Of a stretch of DNA of 64,000 nt, positions 46,885 through 59,200 are shown one piece after another. A program made the position numbers and the translations under genes. The DNA comes from Alitta virens (lineage: Eukaryota; Annelida; Polychaeta; Phyllodocida; Nereididae), in assembly GCA_932294295.1 (NCBI GenBank), contig OW028575.1, positions 43,372,753 to 43,436,752 of the forward strand. The letters are read 5' to 3'. The notes under the pieces were generated by a model. The model saw only the letters and a program-made list of their open reading frames with translations, did no database searches and had not been told where the DNA came from. How positions within the stretch are numbered: the stretch's first letter is position 1; each line of letters opens with the position of its first letter.

Positions 46885-48110
46885 CATGTTGCAAAAAATA
46901 CATCATTGTTATGCCTTAAGTTTGGTAATGGAAAATAGGTGAAAATGAATTATTATAAACATGAAATATCCAAGTGGAATGAGATTTCAGGGTGATCATG
47001 ATCCTATCTATGTACATTCAATAGGCTTTTATAGCTAACATAAAAACATATATATGACACAATTATCACAGCCAGTTGTGAGGCATAAAGTTATCGACAT
47101 AAAACATCTTAAAATGCAATATAGCTAGGAGAGTAATAGGCATAACAATAGTGTGCACTGAACAGGGCTCTTTGCAGACCATTGGGATTCTTTCCATAAG
47201 GAGGCACAGGATTTTCAAAGGCTCACTGAGTCATGTCTGAAGTCTCGGTGCATGGAACATCCTACACTAGCTCACTGTATTCTTTGCAACAGCAGCTAAT
47301 GCTACCTCTTTTGTTATTATCTCAATTGACCGTCATCACATGCAGCTGCAATCATACTCACAAAAGTCCTTAGTTACCTTCATGAATGTATTTTCTTGTT
47401 TCCTCAACAATGATAGATAATATGTATCTAAATATAGCACATGCACACTTATTGCACCTTTGGGTCATTCTATCCTCGAAACTGCAATACAAGGATTAGA
47501 TTATGTCACTGATCTTACAGATGTGTTCCAGACACCTGTCTTGACCTCTGCCGCCACACATCGGGTAAATAGGTTCATGTTTAATAACCATTGAGGCAGA
47601 GAGTGCCATTTTGGGTTCAGGTCAAATTTCTGTCTTTTCTGTCGAATTAACTGGCTCAGCCTCCCGAATATCATGTGATAATTTCCACATTAGTTAGAGA
47701 TTCAAATAGTCCCACTGGAATGTCATTATATTTCTCTTCCAATTTATAACTTTAATTAATACTTTAATACATATATCCATGTATAGAAAACACTGAAGGA
47801 GGATTCTGTGCAAATATTACATTTTCTATGGCTTCACAGGTGTAGTAACTGGGAAATCTCTTGTAAACTTTTCTGCAACTAGAGACGTGATATGTGTCAC
47901 TCAGGACAAGCTCTGCGGCATGCACCCCCTCCATAATTCAAATACTGATATTGTCTGACATTATCAGATCAAAAATATCACAATGACCAATTCCGTATAC
48001 CCCTGACTAAATATGACATAACTTAAAAAGACCTCCTAGGGGTTGAGTAACCTAGGGCTATCCAGAAAGAGAAGATGCCTGGTGAATTTTTTTTGGTCGC
48101 ACCCTATAGC
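46885..48110. other. Intergenic between gene 2 and gene 3
   Basis: Parts align with 38330-38410 downstream of gene 1 (GTCTCGGTGCATGGA, AGCTCACTGTATTCTT), with about 300-1000 extra bases here. No exon seen. Confidence 0.5.
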
Positions 48111-48442
48111 AGGACTGCTAGTCAAGTAAGTGGACCTGATTAACTCAAAATAAAAGGAAAGGTTCAATTTGTTTTGGTGAAAAAAAAGGAATAGACATTG
48201 GGTTACATAAGTTTTATTAACATGAGGTGAACAAATCAGGGAGCAATGTTTTGGCCTCATAATCCTCCCTTAGTTATCTCCTTCCACCAAGACCCAATAC
48301 AAAATGTTCTTGTTATCCATCATGTCACAATTCTAGATTTTTTTTTAGTATTGGATACTCATACCTTAGGTTATGATGGAGAGTGTGAGTCAGTTTCCAC
48401 CTGGTATCCTGCTTTTTTTTCCCCTGCTTTTGAAATCAATAC

Positions 48443-48460
48443 AGATAATCAGAATTATCA
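48443..48460 (+). promoter_or_regulatory. GATA-type words upstream of gene 3
   Basis: AGATAA and, 12 bases on, TTATCA (inverted TGATAA) lie about 100 bases before the ATG. The truncated copy at 39146 keeps AGATAA, TTATCA and a further AGATAA at the same place. Confidence 0.3.
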
Positions 48461-48553
48461 AAGATCATTTCTGTACCTAAGGATAGCACTGTAGCAAGTG
48501 AAGAAAATATACTCTGTTCAAGTACTGAACAACTGAATATTGAGCACAACAAT

Positions 48554-51500
48554 ATGGCACCTCTTTGTCTTTTGTTGTTGGCACTAGCTTCTATTGCTGC
48601 CAGTCGTGAAACCACTCCACTGGATGAATATGTTTGGCGACCAGATGACAGCTACAGTTGGGAGTTGGTAGACACACAGAGAGGAGAGGAGTGCACTTTC
48701 TACACTCTCTACCTGATTTCTCAGGCTTGGTATCCAGGCACGTGCTTGCTTTTTGTGTTTTAAACATACTGAAACATCTTTAAATTTATTTATCTACGTC
48801 TGAACCTCATTGCAATATGCTATCATTCATCTAGAACTGACACAAGATCATCCGTATTGGTGGCACTATCTCCAGGTGGCTGTACCGGATAATGTTGAGT
48901 TCTTCAATTTTGCTGCACTGCGAATTGAAGGGGGATCAAACTCCAGCGGGTATGACAGATCAATTACGTAATTTAATGTAGAGGTGAGATCAGCTAGGAA
49001 ACTAATCAAAATGTGTTGTGAACCAACTGCGATTTATGTCGAAGTTTTTTTTCAGTATTCCTAATCCAAATGAACTGTTTGAAGAACTGGCTGTTGGATT
49101 AGGAAGTGTTGTGGCAAAACTAAGGCATGTCCCAAATCAACCATTGACTCTTTTGGTACGTATCACAGTAAATATTATATGTCATGATAGTCTGCTGATT
49201 TTACCTTTTACTCTTTTTTTTTACTTGGAGAGTAAATCCAAAGTCTTCATGAATTCGCTGGAGTACTGTGTCCAACACTGAGAAACTGCTAACCACAGCT
49301 AAAGAGCTCACACCAGTGCCATCATTATGGTTGACTATCACAAAGAACCCATTCCACCTGGGTTGACATTGAACATTTATGCATTATTGCAGTGAAATAT
49401 GTCCTTATGTAAGGTACCTCATTGCATTACACAGTATACACTTACATATTGACACCAAAAGGAAAGTCTTTCCATTTCAGAATGATCCACAACTTAGGCC
49501 CAGAACAGAAGATGACCTCATTGCATGGACCTGGGATGCAGTTTACCGCAACATTTCAAAACAAGACTTCTTATTGAGAGGTCCTATGACAAAGGTTTGA
49601 CATAATTTTAACTGAATTATCTTCTCAACACACATGCTGCTAACCATGTAGTAGATGTGCAACATAATGCGAACACCTATCCAATAAGTTAACAACTCAT
49701 ATTGACACAATTAGAAATATGTTACAATATAAGTGTAAAACATATGGAGGGAAACCTTTAATAGGGCACAAACTGCCACTGCAGGGGCCACCAATTAAGA
49801 GATAAATTGTGTGTAGGTCCATATGTTTCTCATATGGTCTATTGCAGTATCAATGTTGAAATTGAGCTCCAGATATAGATTGTACAAATTTGGACTAGCA
49901 AAACCAGAGTGTGCATTGAACAGTGGTCTTCAGTCCAAGTATTTTCAAGGTGTCTGCGACACTCAAGGTAAAACACAACATGCCATTCATGTCCTATCAT
50001 ATATTTCCCAGGCTGCTGTCCGCGCCATGGATGCAATAACAGAATTTACATCCACTCTTGATGAAAGGTTTGCTGTAGAAGATTTCTTTGTTTTTGGAGC
50101 TTCCAAGGTAGGGAATACCTCTTTGTATTGCGTTATTATTTTGTGTTTCATCTATGAAATAGGTTCTATGTATTCATTTATGTCAATATGAAATACGTTT
50201 TCACTTTCTATCTCAATTGGTAAAATAATAATTATTTTTTGTATTTTAAAAAATAATAATTTGTAAAAAGTGGATAAGAATAAATGCTTGCAGCATCATC
50301 TCTCTAAACATGAGAATCATCCATTGTCAGAATAAATATAGAAACAAAACTATTAAAATTAACTTTTTACTTCAGAGAGGGTGGGCAACATGGACAACGG
50401 CTGCTGTAGATGACTCCAGAGTGAAGGCTTTTGCCCCACAAGTTTTAACTGCCCTTAATTTCATTGAAGTAGGTATTGTGAAGTTTGTTTTGCTTTCCAG
50501 CAGTTTTCAAAGACAAAACGCTAGATGACGTCATGAGAGTTCAGGACTCCCATTGGTTAAAGTAATCCATCAACCAACGAGAGTACGTCTTGCATTCACA
50601 CGATATCATCTAGAGTTTAGTTTCCAAGTCTATGAGTTTAACTGTAACAGTGATTTCATTGCTAGCAATGCAGTAATTTTCAACTTTAGGGCTGCACCAA
50701 GATTTGCGAGGACAAAAGTATTTATTTAACATGGAAATTGGGCAGCAAGCATGCACTATTCTGGACTTAATGGACTGTAAAAATTTTACAATTTCCTCCA
50801 TAACTTGTAATATTATCTTTGTATATTATTAACCTAAATACTGTATTATTCAAAAATTGCATATCGATTATGCCTATAAATACTAAATATATAGCTGCCC
50901 TGTCCAGTCGAAAGTTGTTCTCCTGAGAAGGTGGATGGTATGAATTTTATCACTGAAAGACAGATTGAAAACATTTATTACGTCAAAAATATTATAAAAG
51001 GGAACAGAATTTAGTGATAATGATTAATAATGAACAGTGTCTGTAATCCTTTCAATGATGAGGGAGTTTCAGGGAGCCACAAGAAATGTGAACTTGGCAT
51101 TGCTGGGCAAGTAGGAGATGGTTAACTTTGTAAAATGTTGTGATTGTTGCTCAAGCTTGAAACTTTTTGTATTCTTTCTTCAGAACATTAAACATCATTA
51201 TGAAGTGTTGGGTGGCTATTCGTTCGCTCTCTACGACTACTACAAGCAAAATCTGTCATGTAGTCTGACTGATGAAGGGATAGATGTAGTTTTTGATGTT
51301 GTAGATCCTTACGGTGAGATGCTCATTCAGTCAAAGCTAATAACAGTTATTGTTTGAGATATTAATTTCCTTTTAATACAATCAGTGAAATAACTATGGC
51401 TGTTATTTTCAGTCTACAGAGACCGTTATGTGATGCCAAAATTGGTAGTTGCTGCAACAGGAGATGAGTTCTTTATCCCTGATGACCCAAAATTTTTCTG

Positions 51501-54209
51501 GAATGATCTTCCTGATCCTAAGTATTTGCTGTAAGTGTTTCACAAATATAATTACGAATTTAAGAATATCCTGATACACTGTATATTTATTTATTTTATT
51601 AATATATATTGCAGACACACACACATACATTAGTTAAAATATATGGGGGTCCATATCCTTCTAATAACTACCTACCTACTGAGTATCCTTGTATGGCACT
51701 GTAAAACTAATTCACAAAACAACAGTACAAAGCAACTCAACTGCTAGTCCAATACAAATATAACAATGACTCCCAAGGTCTTCTAATGTAAGAATGCCAA
51801 AAGGCCTCACTACTAATAACATTCATAATAATACTATTTTCAGACTTGTTGATCCTTTCACTGAATTTATAGACAAGATTTCTAATAACTGCTTCAAAGG
51901 TGCTAACTCTATGACTAGTGAACATCAGACTAGCACTACAATACTTGGGATAGCCCATCAGACCACGAAATGCATATATAATTACAACTGACAAACCTGA
52001 GTTTATTCCAGGCTTCTACCGAATGCTGAGCACAGTATGGCAACTCAGAAAGCAATGATGACTAGAGCAATGAAGAGTTTCTGGTATTCCGTCATGACGG
52101 TACAGCTGTATTCTGTTTCATTAATTTCCCAAATTGTGCATTCAAATTCAGCCTTAGTCTATACTAGTACTTGATTAATTGTGTTTTTCTGCAGGGTTTT
52201 ACTTTACCTAAAATTACATGGACCAAAGAATACGTACGTATACATTGGTAATAAAAGCTTTGGAAATGAATAATTAATGTCAAATAACTGACAGCACTGG
52301 AAAATTATTAATTAATACCAAATAACTGACAGCACTGGAAAATGATTAATTAATACCAACTAACTGACAGCATTACAGCAGTTTCCACAGACTTGGAAAC
52401 ATACAAAACGTAACTACAGATGACATCACGAGAATCCAGAACTGCCATTGGCCGAGTGACTGCCTTAACCAATGGGAGTCCTGCACTTTGAAAACTGCTG
52501 TAAGGTTGAGTTTGTGATGATGTGTATTTATTCAGTCAGAGGAAGGAGGGCGTCTTACAGTCACTACAGACACAACGCCGTTGGAAGTGATCGTTTGGAG
52601 GGCAACAACTCTCAGCACTGAAAGGTTCTTTATTTTTCTCAAGTATACCATAAATAAAACAGATGCGTCATACATTTTTATTGTACGTCTAAAAGTGTTC
52701 TGAACGTGACTAATTTACATGAGATTGTCAGACCACTGAACAGTTGTTGACATGTCTGAAATACCAAACACGTATAATGCCTCCAAAAGTGTTCTAATTG
52801 TGGAGTTCATTGTTCTCATTAGAATTTGTGTGACTTTGTCACAGTCAGACCACCAGGGGCTGCAGTATGCGATTCATGATATGTTTCATTGTATACATCA
52901 GACTGCTAGTCCGTGGAGAAAGTTTCATGTGTTCTAAAACTATTAAAAAAATATTCCATATTATTTAGTGTAGACTTCAATATTGAGATTTCATGATATA
53001 CATAAAAGAAATAATCTACTAAAAATCGTTCAGGGTGGGGGGCTTAGCTCAGTGGTAGCGCGCTCGGCTTCCAACCACTGAGTCCCGGGTTCAATTCCCG
53101 GTCGAGCCTATATTGGATGGCTGTTTCATCCTTCATCTCATTGTCATGGTCCCTGTCTGTCCTAATTAGCCCATCAGGTGCAGAAATACAGGACGTAAAG
53201 CCCTAATCCACCACCACCACTATAAATCGTTCAACACCAATGGATAAATGCACTGTATCGTAATTTTCCAATCTGGCATAGTTTTACAAACACCATTAAA
53301 AAGTTCACCTATTCTAGGAGAGACTTCCGTTGGGTCCGCCTGAATGAAGAAGGCCAGCTCGTTCCCCAGCCAGTTCTGTGGTTTTCTAACAATGCAACCA
53401 TGATTGTAAGATACAGCCTATTTATTTTATTTTGTTGTACTTGATTTATTTGTGTTGATAAAATCATCTTATATGCTCCTGTTTTAATATTGCTTTTGAA
53501 GGATGAGAATGTTTTTGTGGCGGAATTTGACAATCCTGCTGAAGGTGAAGGCTGGTTGGGATTTTTTATTCAAGTAAGTTACAAAACAAAACTAACTTAC
53601 TTTTTGGATACACTAAAGCATGTAAGACAAAAATAAATACTGTAAACAACAAATAATAAGCTTAGCATATTTTTTGTGAACAGACCCTAGGGTATTGCGA
53701 ATACAATGCACTCCACAGTGGGGTCAACAAATAACCAATTAATTACAAGAGCAGTATATATTTCACCAGAAATATATTGTATTTCAACATGAATAATTTT
53801 GATATCTGATGACTTTACCTTGTGAATTTTTAGTTTGATAAACTGTGTCACAAACTGTATTTCCAGCATGTAATCTATTCGAGATTTAATCAATTTTATT
53901 TTTGTATAATTATCTAATCAAGATTTGCAAATACTGTACCACACAAAATAAACACGCAGTCATATCAATATCTGACAAAAATAACTTCAGTTGAAGGGTT
54001 CTAAAAGTAAATTCCATATTGATTAGACAAACACTGACACAGGAACAATAAAACAGCCATTTTTCTTGATCTGTTTTCAGTTGAATTTCTTTGGTCCAAA
54101 AGAAGAGGAAGGTTGGGAGTTGACCTTTACCTCAGAGGTCATGATCGTTCCTGACACACGCCCATTTCCTCCATGTAAAGGGGACGAATGTTGTGGACCT
54201 CTGGTATAA
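48554..54209 (+). CDS. Gene 3: secreted PhoPQ_related/AprA-like hydrolase, 14 exons, 484 aa
   Basis: Exons: 48554-48737, 48835-48949, 49056-49155, 49481-49594, 50012-50107, 50376-50468, 51184-51313, 51413-51530, 52012-52099, 52195-52233, 52536-52624, 53318-53405, 53502-53573, 54081-54209. Intron positions and phases equal those of gene 1. Intron 1 uses a GC donor (CCAG|GCACGT); the nearby GT at 48742 would shift the frame. Residues 1-17 (MAPLCLLLLALASIAAS) are a signal peptide. TPLDEYVWRPDDSYSWEL follows. GASKRGW puts the candidate nucleophile at Ser202, with Asp295 in ATGDEFF and His324 in PNAEHS as likely partners. The C-terminus is CKGDECCGPLV. The protein is clearly diverged from genes 1/2 and is the intact B-type member of the duplicated block. 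A polyA signal AATAAA is at 54230-54235. Confidence 0.93.
50498..50645. mobile_element. Family A MITE in gene 3 intron 6
   Basis: The core GATGACGTCATGAGAGTTCA pairs with TGCATTCACACGATATCATC. The ends are decayed, and AGTCTATGAGTTTAACTGTA is at the right. Confidence 0.65.
52268..52376 (+). repeat. Roughly 40-bp tandem repeat in gene 3 intron 10
   Basis: The word AACTGACAGCACTGGAAAAT recurs twice and, degenerated, a third time, separated by TTAATTAATACCAA. Confidence 0.85.
52374..52502. mobile_element. Family A MITE in gene 3 intron 10
   Basis: Left end TACAGCAGTTTCCACAGACT, right end CTTTGAAAACTGCTGTA. A core AGATGACATCACGAGAATCC remains. Confidence 0.65.
53033..53223 (+). mobile_element. 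tRNA-derived SINE 1 in gene 3 intron 11
   Basis: The tRNA-like head has an A box TAGCTCAGTGGTAGCGC and a B box GGGTTCAATTCCC with a perfect five-pair T stem. The anticodon loop CTTCCAA would read as a glycine TCC. The D and anticodon stems contain mismatches and the acceptor does not close, so it is a SINE and not a tRNA gene. The body ends GGACGTAAAGCCCTAATCC plus a CCACCA tail. A 10-base duplication AAATCGTTCA flanks it at 53023-53032 and 53224-53233. Confidence 0.88.
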
Positions 54210-54235
54210 ATTTCATGCATGGTTTGCTCAATAAA

Positions 54236-55234
54236 GTGGATGGTATTGCAAACAAATTATTCTGAATCTTATGTGATATCATTAGGATGTGCATGGTGGA
54301 TGATCGATATTATGTTATGACATGTTAAGCTAAGACGTCAGTCTGTACACTGGCTAGCCATATTTATATATCCTTACCAAAGTCAGACATTAATGACCAT
54401 CCGGGTTAAAATGTCATTAACTACTCTATACCCCTCTATGGAAACCTGGAGCACTAGTCAGGTATAGGTGTATTGCGCAGAGCCCAGTTTTGGCCTCTGC
54501 ACTGTGTGTCGTCACCAAGCGACCTAATTATGGACATTCTTTGCTAGTTTACCTAGTTAAACAAAATTATTGGTTTAAATATGTAGCCGATAGGCTGAGT
54601 ATAGACTTAAGAAATCTTCTCTTAAAAATACAAGAGAAATAGATTCATATTTGTTTAGTTTAGGCAATTTTTCTGAATTGCCTGCTTGTCAGAACAAGAA
54701 TTGTGTAAACTCAGCACATGAACATCTAATTATTCTGTAATTTCATTGTTAGACCTTTAATACCATAAGCCAGCCTATAGACTATAAGAGAAATTGATTA
54801 ATTTGCTTTAAAATGAGTAAACAAGCAAAACATGTATACAATTAGGCTGAGGTGACGTTACAGTGTCTGGGGTTCGAAATCTTCACCCACAGCATTACCA
54901 CCCTTGCCAAGAGGAGGCCCAGAACTTTCAGAACTGATATCAGGATGTCTTTCATCCATCAGAATTATTTTCTTTTTGTATTATACAACATAATAATAAT
55001 TGCTGGGGAGCACCAAATGAGGCCGCCATGCATATAGACTCAAGGAGTGAGAGAGCGTTGATTGCAGATGAAGGAATATACACATCTTATAATTATGGAA
55101 GTGGTGGATGGATTAGAGCTTTACATCCTGAATTTCTGCATTAACCACTTCCTGATTAACCACGAGTGTTCATCTTTGAAGTTTGTTGTCACTCGGCCCT
55201 CTAACTCGTGATATTGTGCACGGGGCTTAAGGGC
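54236..55234. other. Intergenic between gene 3 and the ACTCGG element
   Basis: No exon seen. 54880-54960 resembles a degenerate piece of SINE 2 (CCAAGAGGAGGCCCAGAACT). 55093-55143 resembles the 3' end of SINE 1 in reverse (GGTGGATGGATTAGAGCTTT). Confidence 0.4.
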
Positions 55235-55757
55235 CTATCTCACATAGCCGAGTGACAATGCCGAGTGATGCCGAGTGCCTCATAAATCAGGCAGTCGGGA
55301 ATACTTGGCTTTGCACGCCCACCACTCTGGAAAAGCTCGGAAATACTCGGCAATACTCGTAAACCGATCATGAAATTTTAAACATGTTTAAAACTTTCTA
55401 GGAGTGTCGACGGGCAACTTTGCTCTGAAATTGCTCGGGGTTTACAAGGGGTTAACTCGCCGTGCACTCGCAATGCCCTCGCCGTGCACTCGGTGGGTAC
55501 ACTTGGTCACTCGGCGAGTACTCTTGGTCATATGGAGTGCTGTGTGGACGTGATTTACTCGCCGAGTGGTCGGCGTGTAAAGAATTATTGGCTTGACACT
55601 CGGGACAATATCGGCGAGCAATTGGTGAGCAATCTGCGAGCATTCGGCAAGCAATCTGCAAGCAATCGGCGAGTCGTTGCTGACCAAGAGTGAAGCCGAT
55701 ACATTGCTTGCCAGCAATCGTCATTACTCTGCATCGTCACTCGGCTATGTGAGATAG
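55235..55757. mobile_element. Foldback-ended element packed with ACTCGGC words
   Basis: A 22-base arm, CTATCTCACATAGCCGAGTG plus AC, at 55235-55256 has its exact reverse complement at 55736-55757. The 523-base element is CpG-rich, unlike its surroundings. It is filled with variants of ACTCGGC/GCCGAGT and, towards the right, AGCAATC(T/G)GCGAG words. It carries no meaningful ORF. It is probably a non-autonomous DNA transposon with sub-terminal repeats, and only one copy is present in the window. Confidence 0.75.
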
Positions 55758-56226
55758 TGGCTTTAATGGTAGGCTTAATACTCACATATTAATACAAGGA
55801 ACTAGTCAGATTGACTAGAATGTCATTTAGTCACACTCTCACTTTCTTCAGTGTAAGCTACAGCACATGCATCGTTAATCTTAAACATTTGATGGAATGA
55901 TGTTTGGTTGATATGTGGATGGTTAGTACATTGTCTTTTAGCCATTCTTGGTGTTTCATGTAAATCACAGTAGTTTCGAATATCCACTTAAACTAATTGG
56001 GGGGTGTGAACTTCATATCCTAATACTGATTTTTTTTTCAGTCCAATTAATGTTAGTAATGATTACTAATCTGGCAAAAAATTAACTGGGATGTGGTCAC
56101 TCATTTAACTTTGTTTTCGTGCCACCTGTCATTTACACATGAAACTATTTCTAAAAATAACACTCATCATTTCAACATAAATTAATACACACGTGCTGCA
56201 CAGTCAATCAAGGATAACAGCTGGAC

Positions 56227-59200
56227 ATGGCAAAGCTTTTCCTCCTGCTCTTACCCTTTCTTGGGGTGCTTGTAGGGCATATATACGCAAGGCAGCTCAC
56301 CCCTTTGGATGAATATGTATGGAGAGAGGACCCCACATACAGCTGGGAACTCATAGAAACTACAAAAGCATACAACTCCACTATTTACATCATAAGACTG
56401 ACATCACAAACATGGTACTCAGGTAATGAAGTTATTTTCCTTGGACATTTCGGTAACCCAATAATATAGTTTATATATCTACTCTATGTATTTTGCCCTT
56501 CGAAGTCCATTGTACTTACATGTGTTGGGTCATAGACACCTTTCATGAGTATCATCCTAGCTGAATATCGTTCTGGTATGACGTTGAATTGGCGGTCTCT
56601 TGTACTCCTGAAGTGTCTATGCTGAGGCAAGTAAAAGAGCCCACCCATAGGGTAAATGTGTAACATGGGTGGACTCCTCTCTCATCTCATCAATCAATAT
56701 ATATCAATCGATAGTAGCAAGAACTTGCCTTAGAGGGCTGCACTTCCCATATCTATCTATCTATCTATCTATCTATCGTCTTTGGTAATTAACACTGAGG
56801 AAGTCCAGCATTACTTTATTTCTTTAAGAAGACGTAAAGCTTTAGTATTGAAAAGTAATATCCCTATTCAAAGATGATGATCCCCAAGTAGAGATCTTGG
56901 AGAAACCTTTACAATTTTGAAACCACTATAAAAACCGCAAAATAACAAAGAAATGCTTTCATAATTAATATTTCTCTTCAGAGGAAGCTGTGAGCCAGCC
57001 TGTCTGGTGGCATGACTTGATAGTGGCCGCTCCTGATGAGGTCGTCTCTTACGAAGTTGGAGGAATCTTGATTGATGGAGGTTCAAATAGGGGAGGGTAA
57101 GACAGGACACTCAAATTATGTCAATTAAATCGAATTAAAATATCACGAATGATTCAACTAGTATTCTTTGAAGCTTTAATCATAAACGTTTTTATTGACT
57201 ATCAGTTATCCAGATCCAGAAGATGATTCAGTGGCCATTCTTGCCTTAGCAGCTGTCAGTCTTGGTATTGTTGTGGGTGACTTGCGCCAGATCCCAAACC
57301 AGCCCATCACCTTTTATGTAAGTATTCCCCCTGTAGAATATAAAAATCTTATGAATTTATTTAATATGTGGTGCACTATAGTACATACACAAGATTATGT
57401 ATTGATAAATACAGCAGAATAAATGTATTTCTGAGTCTGAGTAATATTACTTTCTAAGTATTTGTAATGAAGGTTTTTTGTGTAGCCAATGGTAAATATG
57501 ATAGCAATTCTCGTAGCATAATGTTTGTAATGGTTCGCAATTCCAGGATGATCCAACCCTGAAAGCCAGAAGTGAAGATAGCTTGATCGCTTGGACCTGG
57601 GAAAAATTTCGCTTGAACCAGACCGGGCCAGATCTTCTCGCAAGATTGCCAATGACTAAAGTAAGACTGAAGACGAAACCGCAGAGATAGCTTTGCATAT
57701 GCAAGAGAATAATATTCATATGCAATGATAAAATATCTTACACGAATATGACAATGTTATTTTACATGATCTTCTTGCAGGCAGCTGTCAGAGCAATGGA
57801 TACCATGACTGACCTGATGGCCTCCGTCGATGACCGATTTGACCTTCAGAAGTATCTTGTAACCGGAGCATCAAAGGTGAATCAATTCATGAAGTTCAGA
57901 ATAAATTCAATTGGAAGATCAGATTGAATAGCGATCTTGCCTTTCAGATCAATTCAATTCTTGCATAGGAGCATACATTGGAACCTATCTTAAGATCACC
58001 TTACTATCAAAACCAATTAGTTGAATTACAGCCAACAGAATTTTAGAACTAACTGTATTCTTATCCAATGCTATTAACTACAGCAAGAGAGACTATAAAA
58101 CCATTAAAAAAAAATTCACTTCAGTTATGTTGTAAATATGAAATTCCATTCTGAGAAAACTGAAGACAAAACTTCACTTTTTGGGTATTCACCAGTATGC
58201 AGTAGATGGTCTACTCCATTGGAGAGAGACCTTAATCCCCACAGAGGCTTCATGTTACTCCCAATTGAATAGAAGTGTACCCAGATAGCATTCCAAATCG
58301 GGCCAGCGTCGATTCTATATCGTTTTGAAGTCGCTAACATCGCGCCGACGTCGATTCGATTTGGAATGTTATCTGGGATACTCCTTCGATGCAAGTTTTG
58401 TCTCAGGGCTCTACTTCACTTGTAGGGTTAACATACTTCGATTTTTGTGAAAATTGTTCATGTCACAATTAACTGATAACTATTTCCTACAGAGAGGATG
58501 GACAGCCTGGACAACCGCAGCGGTGGATGATGAAAGAGTCATCGGTTTTGCCCCATTAGTCCTCACCTCTCTCAATTTTGTAGCTGTAAGTAAATAATTT
58601 ATCTAATTACTCTATTGCTGACATGTTTTGCTAAATACTGATTTTGAGCAGTTGTTTTGACAGATAACAAATTGCCAATTCACTCATGCAGCATCTGAAA
58701 CCAGCTTATGTGTTTTTAGGATATCAACCATCACTACCAAGTACTAGGGAATTATTCATTTGCCCTAGGCAGCTACTGGGATGAGAATCTGACATGCCAT
58801 CTGAATGACCCTGATATCCAGAGACTTTTTGACATTGTTGACCCATACTGTAAGCACTTCATTGTTCTCACTCACTCTGATTTTCATGGATTTCGATAAA
58901 ATTCTTAATTCACAATCTCTCTGTCCATGACTATGGGGAAAAAACTTCAGCTAATCAGAATATGGAGCATAATGAAGGATCATTGTTTGTGTCACTTTCA
59001 AATTGATCTGACAACTACAAGATCATGTAAAACTTGGCCCAAATAGGATACATTTATGTTACTATAAAATGAAAAACCTCTTTTGGTAATATTTTTCCAT
59101 ATATTTTTTACATAAGCGAAAAGTTAGAATTTAATCACATTATTGAATAAAATAACATATTAACCTAACATTAATGGTGAAAATCATAATTCTCTGTTCA

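Noticed and set aside
48742..48743. GT donor for gene 3 intron 1
   Set aside because: Splicing there to the only good acceptor (48834) shifts the frame and meets a stop in exon 2; the GC donor keeps the conserved junction.
53041..53111. A true tRNA-Gly gene
   Set aside because: D-stem and anticodon-stem mismatches, an acceptor stem that does not close, a conserved SINE body downstream and flanking target-site duplications show a SINE.
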